A stretch of DNA of 53,766 nt from a virus, in IMG/VR virus record IMGVR_UViG_3300018080_000225, positions 1-53,766 of that record; one strand, given 5' to 3'. The position numbers and the translations under genes were made by a program. The notes beneath the pieces are model-generated. The model searched no databases. It was not told the DNA's origin and worked only from the letters and a program-made list of their open reading frames with translations. Every line of letters begins with the position of its first letter. Within the stretch, counting starts at the first letter, position 1. Positions 18,298 through 25,316 of the stretch are shown piece by piece.

Positions 18298-18849
18298 TTA
18301 ACTCTCCTCTTCCGATGGATTTTGCATGATCGTCTCGAACTGTTGTGCGATTTGCTCTATCGCATCGGGGTCCTTGACGTACTGTATCACCACATTGAAA
18401 AACGCTTGAGCCATGGCAATTACCTGACCAAGCGATAATAGATCATTCATATGCTTTTCGAGCTTCATGTTACTTGTCAAAGTCTTATCGATACTTGAGA
18501 TCAAATTACTGATCGCGGCGCTATTGGTAACTAGCTCGAAATTATCCGTGCACTTATTAATCAATGTTTCCAAAGTCATACGGAGCACACCTAACTCAGT
18601 TGTTAATTTCATCGAATCGGGATGTGATCGGAATGCTTCAAGGCGGTGTAGAACTTCGGTACGCGAAAACTGATAGAGCGTTTCGTCATTGTTCTTACGC
18701 ACCGAATGATTCCCATGGATCGGACAATATTGGGTCGGTGGTACAGCGAGAAATGGGCATTGGCCATTTTCAGTTGAGCCTTGACACCGATTTGGGTCAT
18801 TCTCTTTGCACCTTACAGGCGTATATTTGTGATCTTGTTGCACAGACAA
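18298..18849 (-). CDS. Putative terminase small subunit with zinc site
   Basis: 183 residues. The start is TTG 18849 or GTG 18843, both after AAGGAAA. N-terminal residues hold RCKEN...RCQGSTENGQCPF...YCPIHG, a Cys/His cluster that could bind zinc. The rest is helical (LGVLRMTLETLINKC, MNDLLSLGQVIAMAQAF). Being the first gene of the late operon, just before the large terminase, suggests a DNA-recognising small terminase. The family was not directly recognised. Confidence 0.6.
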   Translation of the reverse strand: MSVQQDHKYTPVRCKENDPNRCQGSTENGQCPFLAVPPTQYCPIHGNHSVRKNNDETLYQFSRTEVLHRLEAFRSHPDSMKLTTELGVLRMTLETLINKCTDNFELVTNSAAISNLISSIDKTLTSNMKLEKHMNDLLSLGQVIAMAQAFFNVVIQYVKDPDAIEQIAQQFETIMQNPSEEES

Positions 18850-18870
18850 TTTCCTTTCTTCCTACATTTT

Positions 18871-18899
18871 ATTATAGCAGTTATTTTGATCATTGTTAA
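18871..18899 (-). promoter_or_regulatory. Late operon promoter
   Basis: Minus-strand TTAACA, 17 bases, TATAAT, 20-odd bases before the small terminase. Its -35 hexamer deviates from TTGACA seen in the other promoters and lies inside an inverted repeat, so it may need activation or be repressible. Confidence 0.65.
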
Positions 18900-18953
18900 C
18901 GTCGAGATCATATGGTATATTATTTTTACCATGACATTTCTACGTTAACAATG
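18891..18953. promoter_or_regulatory. Inverted repeat across the late promoter
   Basis: Perfect 12-base inverted repeat, CATTGTTAACGT (18891-18902) and ACGTTAACAATG (18942-18953), with a second pair ATGGTA/TACCAT between. The left arm covers the -35 of the late promoter. A good operator or switch candidate. Confidence 0.5.
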
Positions 18954-18962
18954 GTAAATGGT

Positions 18963-19070
18963 CTACTACTTACTACTACAATTCATTTTGAGGTTATTAC
19001 CCCTAAGCCCTATTTCAGATTTTCTATTAGGGGTACAAACCCTAAAATGAATTGTAGTAGTAAGTAGTAG
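18963..19070. repeat. Long perfect inverted repeat, 27-bp arms
   Basis: Arms 18963-18989 and 19044-19070 are exact reverse complements made of CTACTACTTACTACTACA-like repeats. The 54-base centre has a further ACCCCTAA/TTAGGGGT pair, so the whole 108 bases could form one long hairpin on either strand. No target-site duplication or coding is seen. Confidence 0.75.
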
Positions 19071-19466
19071 AACTGTTTCAAAATGAAACACCTGTATTAT
19101 ACGATCATGATTTGATAGTGTGTTTTGCTGTGATTTGATAGTGCTTCTAAGATCAAGGTACTTGACAAGATCATTTTGAGACTTATGGCTTTTGTAGTAC
19201 GATCACGTCGAAATGGCTTATTTTACCGATGGATGCTGTTGAGAAGTACGGTATTTAGGAGCCACGCCAAATTGATTGAAAATGCGAATTTATGTGGCCG
19301 GAGAAACCCTCCCAGGTCTGACACTTACCACTATTATTCAATCCGCGAATCCTAGTGCTCAATTTCGGATTCTAAAATAACCCTCCCTGTAATCAATTCT
19401 TAATAATAGGTGATTCGCATTGTAACATTGCAAGTCACCGGCCTATTATGACTAAGCACGGCAAAA
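19071..19466. other. Intergenic region, no gene seen
   Basis: No plausible gene on either strand. It contains a direct repeat TGATTTGATAGTG (19108-19120 and 19131-19143), and an imperfect TTGTAACATTGCAA palindrome at 19420-19433. Together with the flanking inverted repeats this looks like a regulatory or origin region between the early and late operons. Confidence 0.5.
19420..19433. promoter_or_regulatory. TTGTAA palindrome, imperfect copy
   Basis: TTGTAACATTGCAA, one mismatch from the dispersed palindrome TTGTAA-N2-TTACAA; lies downstream of the terminator of the 19522-20721 gene. Confidence 0.4.
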
Positions 19467-19497
19467 CCCCGAATGCATCCGGGAGATACATTCGGGG
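19467..19497 (-). terminator. Rho-independent terminator
   Basis: Stem CCCCGAATG/CATTCGGGG, 13-base loop, followed on the minus strand by TTTTGCC. It ends the transcript carrying 20781-21017 and 19522-20721. Confidence 0.75.
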
Positions 19498-19498
19498 C

Positions 19499-19512
19499 TT
19501 GTAATCTTACAA
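19499..19512. promoter_or_regulatory. TTGTAA palindrome, perfect copy
   Basis: TTGTAATCTTACAA between the stop codon at 19522 and the terminator; one of about 14 perfect copies in the early half. Confidence 0.6.
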
Positions 19513-19521
19513 GATCAGGGA

Positions 19522-20721
19522 CTATTTCTCGGATTTGGGAGCGGTCGTGCGGCTTCCTTTGCCTCGGCCTTTCAATTTCTTTCCTGCCTCGGCGGGGGTA
19601 ATTGTCTTCGGGGAATCATTCGCGGCCATAGCTTCAGCTGCACGTGCGGCGATGTCTGCCTCCTGGGCTTCGATATCTTCGGCGCTGGCAAGGCTAGTAA
19701 CATTTGGTCGTCTCAAAGCTGGGATCTGTTCGCGTGCGTTCGTCAAGAAGTCAAACGCGGTCATTTTTTCGCCGTTATGGTGTCGGGCGCATTCGATAAG
19801 GGCGGTTGCAAGGTCGATCTCTGCTTGCGGGTTCAACGTGTGGCCGATGGCATAGTGGATTGCATTAAAAACGGCGTCTTGAGCGGCTTGCAATTCCTCG
19901 CCAACTCGCAAGCGGGCTGCACGATTTTGTGGCGGGGCTGCTGGCGGTGTGTTGTCTTCTTCTTCGTCGGCCTTGGGCGCTTCTTCGGCCTTGGGCGCTT
20001 CTTCTTCGGCTGCGGGCGGGGCGGGAAGTGCGAACCGTTCACGCATAAAATCTGATACTTTCAACTTTGCGTCGTTACCTGTCGAAAATTTCAAGCGCAT
20101 TTCGGCCAAGAGATCCGAAAGTTTTGACTCGCCCTCGGTCAACTTGATAATGCCGACGCCTCCAAGATTCTTGGTTGCGTTGCGATTGTGGGCCTTGATG
20201 CTGCCTATGAGCGCGTCAACCGCGTCCAACCATACGTAGCGTTTGGCGTGCGCATCTTTTGTCCAATACTCGCGATCAACCGTGATGCCGAGCGCGATGG
20301 CGCGGTCCATTGTGCGTGCCGCGTCGTACACTTGTCGAATGCCGGGGATCAGGCTTCCTGATAGGGCGGTTGCGTCGATTTTCTCAACCCCGTACTTGAG
20401 GCAGTTGCGATCCGTATTCAGGGCAGCGATCAGGTGACTCTGAACCGTATCCTTGCTTGCGGTGTCCTGCTGCTGTCTCTTGTCAACGGCTAGCATAAGT
20501 ACATTCCAGGACGTCGCTTCGTTCTGTGCGACGCCTTGCATGTAGTCTTCCGCGTAACGGCGTGCTTGGGCGTCTTTCTCCGCTTGCGTTTTGTCAAGCA
20601 GTGCGACATTGACTGCACCTTCAAAAATCATGGCGGTGTCTGTTTCGGCCATGGTCAAGGCGGTTGTCTCTACAGTTGTTAGTGTGGTTTCGGGCGTGTT
20701 CTTTTTTTCATTCATGTTCAT
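19522..20721 (-). CDS. Unknown protein, Ala/Glu-rich
   Basis: 399 residues with AAGGAAA before ATG. N-terminal third is Thr/Ala/Glu-rich; residues about 85-225 look folded and helical; an acidic Pro-rich linker (EEEAPKAEEAPKADEEED) precedes a second helical domain and a basic end (KKLKGRGKGSRTT). The basic tail might bind nucleic acid. Base composition is more GC-rich than its early neighbours. No family recognised. It is the main gene downstream of the 21.1 kb promoter and is likely expressed strongly. Confidence 0.75.
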   Translation of the reverse strand: MNMNEKKNTPETTLTTVETTALTMAETDTAMIFEGAVNVALLDKTQAEKDAQARRYAEDYMQGVAQNEATSWNVLMLAVDKRQQQDTASKDTVQSHLIAALNTDRNCLKYGVEKIDATALSGSLIPGIRQVYDAARTMDRAIALGITVDREYWTKDAHAKRYVWLDAVDALIGSIKAHNRNATKNLGGVGIIKLTEGESKLSDLLAEMRLKFSTGNDAKLKVSDFMRERFALPAPPAAEEEAPKAEEAPKADEEEDNTPPAAPPQNRAARLRVGEELQAAQDAVFNAIHYAIGHTLNPQAEIDLATALIECARHHNGEKMTAFDFLTNAREQIPALRRPNVTSLASAEDIEAQEADIAARAAEAMAANDSPKTITPAEAGKKLKGRGKGSRTTAPKSEK

Positions 20722-20780
20722 ACTTTTCCTTGCCTTAACAGGCGTTCGGTTCGGGGCTGATTCCCCTCACCTATATAGCT

Positions 20781-21017
20781 TCACTCGGCAACATGCCGAG
20801 GGATAGCGTGTCTTGAGGCCATGCGTCGCAAGATGGCGATTCCTCTGGCCTTGGTGTTGGCCCGAGATAATTCGCGTTCTGCTTCGTGGCGTTCGTCTGG
20901 GTCATTGGTTCGGACCATTCTGGCGTGTGCGTCATTCGCTGCCTTGTGTGCGGACCTATTAGCGGTCTTGTGTACGGCGTCCAATGCTGCGTCTATCTGT
21001 TCTTGTAAGTATTGCAA
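20781..21017 (-). CDS. Small helical protein, TTG start
   Basis: 78 residues. TTG start after CGGAGAAAAATC; the start lies inside a TTGTAA-type palindrome. The protein is nearly all charged helix (Ala, Arg, His, Glu), e.g. ANDAHARMVRTNDPDERHE. Function unknown. First gene after the 21.1 kb promoter. Confidence 0.65.
   Translation of the reverse strand: MQYLQEQIDAALDAVHKTANRSAHKAANDAHARMVRTNDPDERHEAERELSRANTKARGIAILRRMASRHAIPRHVAE
21003..21017. promoter_or_regulatory. TTGTAA palindrome variant over a start codon
   Basis: TTGTAAGTATTGCAA; the minus-strand TTG at 21017-21015 is the start codon of the 78-residue gene. Binding here would block translation initiation sequence or act as a transcription roadblock about 85 bases after the promoter. 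Confidence 0.45.
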
Positions 21018-21099
21018 GATTTTTCTCCGGTTCGTTGGGGGCGGTTCAAATGTCGCCTACATAGTAGCAAATATCATGCCAACTTTATCTATTAGCACT

Positions 21100-21128
21100 A
21101 TTATAACATTTCGCACGTATTATGTCAA
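21100..21128 (-). promoter_or_regulatory. sigma70 consensus promoter
   Basis: Minus strand TTGACA (21128-21123), 17 bases, TATAAT (21105-21100). Drives 20781-21017 and 19522-20721. Confidence 0.85.
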
Positions 21129-21200
21129 GTATTAACCATGTGCTTTATTGTTTTCTGTCATTATTTACGGAAAATAAATAGTAGACTTGATAGGCCAAGT

Positions 21201-21289
21201 GGGGAATTTCACGCACCCAAGTCATAAGTGGTTGTTAATAAAGGACTTATGACTGGGGATTTTCACGCAAGAGGTGGGGAATTTCACGC
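21201..21289. repeat. Three iteron-like repeats with a central inverted repeat
   Basis: GGGGAATTTCACGC at 21201-21214, GGGGATTTTCACGC at 21255-21268 and GGGGAATTTCACGC at 21276-21289. Between the first two lies AGTCATAAGT/ACTTATGACT (21220-21229, 21245-21254). The arrangement resembles a replication initiator or regulator binding region upstream of the 21.1 kb promoter. Confidence 0.55.
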
Positions 21290-21835
21290 GGGTCATTTTG
21301 TTGTAAGGTTACAAGGGATTGTCTCATTTTGAAACATGCGAAAAGCCATAAAAGCAAGGATTCGATATTCGCCCGATCACGCGATACCGAATTGGGCTTC
21401 CGGGAACCGGCCTGGCTGCGGTGCGTAGCGCGGTACGTCCGGCTCGATCAATCTTCAATCTGTGGTTACAATCACAATTGGCCATATCGAAACGCTAGAC
21501 GGTTAACGTAGACACAATTACCTGTACAATCGTACAAATAGCAATATTTAAACCCTCAAATGAGTATTTTCACGTACAATCGTTCTCAGCCACATCGGAC
21601 CGTATTTTATACATATCTGATCGTGAATACTGTTTCATTATACCCATTACAAGAAGCAAAAGTATTTCAAAGGACCGATTGTACCAATGATACCAATGGA
21701 CCAGATGAAACACTTTTCGTCGCACCAATGAACCAAATGAAACAGTTGCACCAACCATACGTGACCCCATAAGCCTCAAATACGGTCATGCCCTGACACG
21801 ACAATACCGTGAATCACCAGAGTCCAGCAAATCGT
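21290..21835. other. Non-coding stretch, no gene supported
   Basis: Short frames exist on both strands but lack ribosome sites and stop/start coupling. 21675-21755 holds repeated ACCAATGA and AAATGAAAC words, giving a purine-biased low-complexity patch. No RNA gene recognised. Confidence 0.4.
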
Positions 21836-21916
21836 TCAAGAAGCTAAGCCAATCAACACAAAGAGTAATGCGATCAAGGCCCAATCAATCCAATATGTCC
21901 ATTTCAACTGTTTCAT
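21836..21916 (-). CDS. 26-residue membrane peptide
   Basis: ATG 21916 preceded by TTGGAGAGAAATT, an excellent ribosome site. The product MKQLKWTYWIDWALIALLFV (first 20) is a single membrane helix with a basic N-terminus. Tiny membrane peptides in phages often affect lysis or host membrane proteins. Function unknown. Confidence 0.55.
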   Translation of the reverse strand: MKQLKWTYWIDWALIALLFVLIGLAS

Positions 21917-21976
21917 AATTTCTCTCCAAAAAGCGCACCAACCTCTGTTCCGTAGGGTCCGCGTTCTTGATAACCC

Positions 21977-22117
21977 CTATGCTCGGCTCTTTTTGCTACC
22001 AGTTGCCAGGAAACATGAGAATAAGTATATAAACACCATATATTCATACAACCCTTCTTTAATCAATCCCTGATGACAACTTTCCCCGCGATCACGACAT
22101 AATGTACAAGGTATCAT
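21977..22117 (-). CDS. 46-residue Cys-containing membrane peptide
   Basis: ATG 22117 follows GAGGATGGTACC. Starts MIPCTLCRDRGESCHQG, a possible zinc knuckle, followed by YMVFIYLFSCFLATG, a membrane segment, and a basic end. The ATG overlaps the stop of the upstream 18-codon frame. Not recognised. Confidence 0.45.
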   Translation of the reverse strand: MIPCTLCRDRGESCHQGLIKEGLYEYMVFIYLFSCFLATGSKKSRA

Positions 22118-22170
22118 GGTACCATCCTCAAAGCCTGTTCGACACTGGTTCTTGTAATATCACAATTCAT
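22114..22170 (-). CDS. 18-residue leader-like ORF
   Basis: ATG 22170 to TGA 22114, which overlaps the next ATG as ATGA. Its main value may be translational coupling to the 46-residue gene. Ribosome site weak, so uncertain. Confidence 0.25.
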   Translation of the reverse strand: MNCDITRTSVEQALRMVP

Positions 22171-22179
22171 CCAAAGGTA

Positions 22180-22293
22180 TCACCGTTCACGCCATTGGCT
22201 AACATGAATTTGTAACCGATACAATCGCTGATACCTCCAAAGCGTACACACACGTTCTTCAACCCAAGAGAACCTATCAACCATAAGTATCAT
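22180..22293 (-). CDS. 37-residue basic peptide
   Basis: ATG 22293 overlaps the stop of the 141-residue gene as ATGA, with AAAGGATG upstream. Product begins MILMVDRFSWVEERVCTLWR and is Arg/Trp-rich. No family known. Confidence 0.4.
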   Translation of the reverse strand: MILMVDRFSWVEERVCTLWRYQRLYRLQIHVSQWRER

Positions 22294-22715
22294 GACCAAA
22301 ACATCCTTTCGATATCGTCAAGCGTGAGACTTGCATCCATTTTACGCTGAACCATGGCCCCAATGATCTTGATAAGCATGTTTTCGCTCGCGTGGGTTCC
22401 GTCCTTTTGGAAGCAACGAAAAGTAGCCGCATTGGATGTACAGAATATGATGGCTTCTTCATTGGTTCCAGGACAATTCTCTCGGATCTTGCAACAATTG
22501 CAAGGAATAATGGGGTCGTTGCCGAACAAACTGTGTTTCTCGACTCGCTGAGCCACGCAGAAATGGTCTCCGCGAGCGTCCATTCCGAACTCTTTACACT
22601 CCCATTTTCCCGCGAGATCCATACATTCCACGGCTATTCCAATCGCATCTTGGGGCGTGGCTGCCCGTACTTTGACAGCTACCTTGTAGATTCCGTGTAC
22701 TTTGAAGTCGATCAT
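22290..22715 (-). CDS. Unknown Cys-rich protein
   Basis: 141 residues with GGAGG upstream. It has several Cys residues including IIPCNCCKIRENCPG, which could bind metal, and an N-terminal alpha/beta part (YKVAVKVRAATPQDAIGIAVE) resembling small phage domains that follow a V-x-A-x-x-x-x-D-A pattern. Second gene downstream of the ArdC-like gene in the 23.6 kb operon. Function unknown. Confidence 0.7.
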   Translation of the reverse strand: MIDFKVHGIYKVAVKVRAATPQDAIGIAVECMDLAGKWECKEFGMDARGDHFCVAQRVEKHSLFGNDPIIPCNCCKIRENCPGTNEEAIIFCTSNAATFRCFQKDGTHASENMLIKIIGAMVQRKMDASLTLDDIERMFWS

Positions 22716-23107
22716 TTCGATACCTCCTGACTTGGCAACCCGAGCGCCTTACGGATCGCGTGGGCTTCGGGGATTGCAACGTCTGGCTCCCACAATGGAT
22801 CTTCATCGGTTTGGCTTAGATGGAACAGATAGGCTGTGCCACTGTACTTCCGTACCTTCTCTTCGCTGGTATCTTTATCATCATACGTTGCAGTCTTTAC
22901 AATCGGGACGTGAACGGCTTTCTGACCACCCATCACCGAACGTCCGCAAGCCTTCCACGCAGCGAACGTAAATACATTGAGCCGTGGGATCACACCTTCA
23001 ATCCCTCGTGCCTCGAACGCCGCAACCGCTGCGACATCATTTTGACCGGGTTTTGAGTGAAATGCCCGTCGCAAGGCATCGTTTTGTTTTTTGCGTTGCT
23101 CATCCAT
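22712..23107 (-). CDS. ArdC-like N-terminal domain protein (antirestriction)
   Basis: 131 residues. LNVFTFAAWKACGRSVMGGQK, VHVPI and AYLFHLSQTDEDPLW match the single-stranded DNA-binding N-terminal domain of ArdC antirestriction proteins (pattern W-x-x-x-G-R-x-V-x-x-G-x-K ... F-x-x-x-Q-T). ArdC shields incoming single-stranded DNA from restriction. The C-terminal metalloprotease-like domain of full ArdC is absent, so this is a stand-alone N-domain. Early-operon position fits a host-defence role. Confidence 0.65.
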   Translation of the reverse strand: MDEQRKKQNDALRRAFHSKPGQNDVAAVAAFEARGIEGVIPRLNVFTFAAWKACGRSVMGGQKAVHVPIVKTATYDDKDTSEEKVRKYSGTAYLFHLSQTDEDPLWEPDVAIPEAHAIRKALGLPSQEVSK

Positions 23108-23109
23108 AG

Positions 23110-23505
23110 CTATATCCCCAATTCGTCACGGATGCTGTCGAGCGGGATTGTGGAGCCCTTATAGGTATCGAGATCAGCGTCCGTGACACCCTCGTCTCGG
23201 AAGATGGCTTGCAATTGTTGCAAGGTCCATGGTCCTTTTGGTCCAATTTCTTCGCTGATCTCCCGATAGACACGTGTCGGGTAGACGAACCCATTGATGT
23301 TTTTGTGGCTACCCGTTATGTCATTGATGAACCGTTTGCGCTGCGTCTCACTCGCGAAGGAAAATGCCTCGCATACTTGGTCGTATATCCGTTCGAGTTG
23401 CCGATCAGCGCGCCATGCCAGCTCCTTGGCGATCAGTGCTTCGGCATCTTCGATACGCCCTTCGTGAATCAGATAATGTAGTTTCTGCAACATCTTAATG
23501 TCCAT
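23110..23505 (-). CDS. Unknown helical protein
   Basis: 131 residues; first gene after the 23.6 kb promoter, with the palindrome immediately before its GGAGA ribosome site. Helical, charged, with LERIYDQVCEAFSFASETQRK and WTLQQLQAIFRDEGVTDADL, the latter perhaps a small helix-turn-helix-like or EF-hand-like segment. Not recognised. Confidence 0.7.
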   Translation of the reverse strand: MDIKMLQKLHYLIHEGRIEDAEALIAKELAWRADRQLERIYDQVCEAFSFASETQRKRFINDITGSHKNINGFVYPTRVYREISEEIGPKGPWTLQQLQAIFRDEGVTDADLDTYKGSTIPLDSIRDELGI

Positions 23506-23517
23506 GTCTCAATCTCC

Positions 23518-23531
23518 TTGTAATCTTACAA
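23518..23531. promoter_or_regulatory. TTGTAA palindrome, perfect copy in a leader
   Basis: TTGTAATCTTACAA 46 bases after the -10 of the 23.6 kb promoter and directly abutting the GGAGA ribosome site of 23110-23505. Confidence 0.7.
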
Positions 23532-23576
23532 TCGAACCAAATCAGTAAGGCTCCTTTCCTTACTTTCTATACATAT

Positions 23577-23605
23577 ATTATACCATATTTTGGCCCTTAT
23601 GTCAA
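23577..23605 (-). promoter_or_regulatory. sigma70 consensus promoter
   Basis: Minus strand TTGACA (23605-23600), 17 bases, TATAAT (23582-23577). It overlaps the 3' end of the upstream gene and drives 23110-23505 onward. A leader hairpin AGTAAGG/CCTTACT follows. Confidence 0.85.
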
Positions 23606-23842
23606 GTTATCAATAAGGGTGATCCCGTATAGTGGGATATAGTATACACCATTATCACTCACACACATGCCAATGATACGATCATGGACAATAATATCAT
23701 GGTAAGCAGTAGGTGGGTGATGCTGCCAATCAAGTAAAGCAGCGATGCACGTTTGTGCAATTTTCGGCAGACCTTTACCGGGCTTATCGATGATGATTGG
23801 CCCTGTTCTCATGAAGTTCTGATTGATGGTTAATTGTAACAT
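23597..23842 (-). CDS. Unknown small protein
   Basis: 81 residues from ATG 23842, set by CCAGGAGGACTTGCA; the start codon lies inside a TTGTAA-type palindrome. Begins MLQLTINQNFMRTGPIIIDK. Ends with YYIPLYGITLIDNLT. No family recognised. Confidence 0.65.
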   Translation of the reverse strand: MLQLTINQNFMRTGPIIIDKPGKGLPKIAQTCIAALLDWQHHPPTAYHDIIVHDRIIGMCVSDNGVYYIPLYGITLIDNLT

Positions 23843-23916
23843 TGCAAGTCCTCCTGGAAGAACACACCGATTAGTTCGATCCACTTTTTCGTAGTAGGAT
23901 CAAAAAACACAGGCAT
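23830..23916 (-). CDS. 28-residue peptide, uncertain
   Basis: ATG 23916 to TAA 23830; MPVFFDPTTKKWIELIGVFF has normal-looking composition, and it fills the gap between its neighbours, but the ribosome site is weak and both ends overlap other genes. Confidence 0.3.
   Translation of the reverse strand: MPVFFDPTTKKWIELIGVFFQEDLQCYN
23834..23847. promoter_or_regulatory. TTGTAA palindrome variant over a start codon
   Basis: TTGTAACATTGCAA; the minus-strand reading TTGCAATGTTACAA contains the ATG start of 23597-23842. Confidence 0.45.
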
Positions 23917-24088
23917 GTCGCTTATGCATGGAGACACCGACCTCAATAATCTCAGTTGGTAGGATATGGGCAAGATACATCAATACGGCAATAAGCCTAG
24001 CATGAACACCCATAATATCCATAGGTTCAATAAAATCAGGATTTAGGCCATCAAATAAAGAGTAGTGTTCGGTGATCTTCAAAAACAT
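23900..24088 (-). CDS. Unknown 62-residue protein
   Basis: AGAAAGGA precedes ATG 24088. Contains a hydrophobic stretch ARLIAVLMYLAHILPTEII and a basic end (MHKRHACVF). Possibly membrane-associated. Not recognised. Confidence 0.55.
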   Translation of the reverse strand: MFLKITEHYSLFDGLNPDFIEPMDIMGVHARLIAVLMYLAHILPTEIIEVGVSMHKRHACVF

Positions 24089-24121
24089 AATACAATCCTT
24101 TCTGAATTAAAAGAAATGGCA

Positions 24122-24159
24122 ATGGCCCGCCAGGGAGACATGTATACCTGACGGGCCAT
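24122..24159 (-). terminator. Terminator-like hairpin
   Basis: Thirteen-base stem ATGGCCCGCCAGG/CCTGACGGGCCAT with one wobble and a 12-base loop; the minus strand then reads TTGCCATTTCTTTT. Follows the DnaJ-type zinc-finger gene. Confidence 0.55.
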
Positions 24160-24182
24160 AACACGCCGGAGCGTGCAAGGAG

Positions 24183-24492
24183 CTATGCAGCGACTCTTTT
24201 CGGATAGAACTGGAATTCCCAATCAAGCATTTCGTGGGAACCACCACGCGCAAGGGTATTAAGTTCCTCTACCATCGCCATGGCTTCTTTTAATCCCATT
24301 ATACGCGAAGGGAGTCGCACACTTTCGCGTAAATCTTCACTCTGATCCTCGAAATCATACTCGTAAGTCTCGATGTAACCAATGATTTGGTAGCCATTAG
24401 GCCATTCAACGCCAGTACCCTCGCATTCGATACAGGGTAATAATGACTGATCGTATCCATTTCCTTTACATAGAAAGCATTGTTTTTGCCAT
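24183..24492 (-). pseudogene. DnaJ-type zinc-finger protein, frameshifted near its start
   Basis: From ATG 24492 (GGAGATTGAGGC upstream) the frame stops after 8 codons. Removing one A from the run of five at 24483-24487 gives MAKQCFLCKGNGYDQSLLPC and about 100 residues to TAG 24183. CFLCKGNG and CIECEGTG are CxxCxGxG motifs as in the DnaJ zinc finger. The remainder contains LPSRIMGLKEAMAMVEEL. It is either a homopolymer error, a +1 recoded gene or a broken gene. Promoter, palindrome and ribosome site are intact. Confidence 0.65.
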
Positions 24493-24504
24493 GCCTCAAT
24501 CTCC

Positions 24505-24518
24505 TTGTAATCTTACAA
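24505..24518. promoter_or_regulatory. TTGTAA palindrome, perfect copy in a leader
   Basis: TTGTAATCTTACAA 49 bases after the -10 of the 24.6 kb promoter, touching the GGAGA ribosome site; the same layout as at 23518. Confidence 0.7.
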
Positions 24519-24566
24519 TTAGTTAACTGTAGTAAGTGGGGCTCCTTCCTCACCAACGACAGTACT

Positions 24567-24595
24567 ATTATAACATACTTATGCCTTTCTGTCAA
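24567..24595 (-). promoter_or_regulatory. sigma70 consensus promoter
   Basis: Minus strand TTGACA (24595-24590), 17 bases, TATAAT (24572-24567). Drives the DnaJ-type zinc-finger gene and those after it. Confidence 0.85.
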
Positions 24596-24775
24596 TCATC
24601 GAAAAAAAACAGAGGAATCAGTGATCTCGAACTTGATATCGCCGAATTGGACAAGCTCTTGGCAACCAACCTCGAAAGCCACTTCTTCAAGAAGTGTTTT
24701 GATCGCCGCTTACAAGTTTTCGTCGTCGATATCTAACTCAACTTGCACGCGAAAGACACCGCTGAACTGCTGGAT
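24596..24775 (-). pseudogene. Small gene with an in-frame TAA
   Basis: ATG 24775 sits 8 bases after GGAGG. The frame reads MIQQFSGVFRVQVELDIDDE-NL, then TAA (24712-24710), then 37 sense codons (AAIKTLLEEVAFEVGCQELV...) to TGA. Both parts look like coding of one small alpha/beta protein, so a nonsense change, error or readthrough is likely. CAA (Gln) is one base away. Its 5' end overlaps the end of the upstream gene by 38 bases. Confidence 0.45.
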
Positions 24776-25316
24776 CATTGGCATAACCTCCATATATGTC
24801 TATGTTAGAGCAATTGTGACAGCTTGTACAGAAATGAATGTATGAACAATCGAAACTTTGACAAAGAGTAGAACTATTCCAACGCAGACCACACTCGGAA
24901 CAAAACTCTCGTAGATCTACAATCGGTTTCGGTGGAAGTAAGATCACTTCATTAGCATAAGTAGTACCAGGATAATGTATATTATGGTTTCGATAATCCA
25001 CGCCATATGGGGACCAAAGATGGTGATACTTATTACATGGTAAATACTCGACTTTGAAAATAAAACCACTATTACGTAAATTGAAGGCTGACCAATGATG
25101 ACACCAGTCAATCACCGATAAAGGGCCACAATTACGCATAGGTCGTGTAGGCTCACCAACAAGATACTCGGTTTTATGACCAGTCATACAGATTAAATTA
25201 AGCCGTAGACCATAGTGATCAGTTGTATAACCAGCGGCCATGGAGTACCAGTAGAGTGTTCCATCGTCGTCAACTTGTAATCTTACAATTTTATATCCTT
25301 TACTATGGCCTTTCAT
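24738..25316 (-). CDS. Unknown protein, GPL-motif family member 2
   Basis: 192 residues from ATG 25316 (MKGHSKGYKIVRLQVDDDG); an extra 12 residues upstream lack a ribosome site. Related to the next gene upstream: LYWYSMAAG versus WSIAAG, MTGHKTEYL versus ITGQPTEYF, NCGPLSV versus DCGPLTV. The C-terminal half has several Cys (EFCSECG, CTSCHNCS), a likely zinc site. Function unknown. Confidence 0.65.
   Translation of the reverse strand: MKGHSKGYKIVRLQVDDDGTLYWYSMAAGYTTDHYGLRLNLICMTGHKTEYLVGEPTRPMRNCGPLSVIDWCHHWSAFNLRNSGFIFKVEYLPCNKYHHLWSPYGVDYRNHNIHYPGTTYANEVILLPPKPIVDLREFCSECGLRWNSSTLCQSFDCSYIHFCTSCHNCSNIDIYGGYANDPAVQRCLSRAS
25275..25288. promoter_or_regulatory. TTGTAA palindrome, perfect copy inside a gene
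   Basis: TTGTAATCTTACAA within codons for IVRLQ near the start of 24738-25316. Confidence 0.55.

Noticed and set aside
18963-19070. Miniature inverted-repeat transposon
   Set aside because: No flanking target duplication and no second copy seen in the window.
21329-21779. Sixty- to seventy-codon frames on both strands in the gene-free region
   Set aside because: No ribosome sites, no coupling to neighbours, opposite-strand overlap and low-complexity translation; treated as non-coding.
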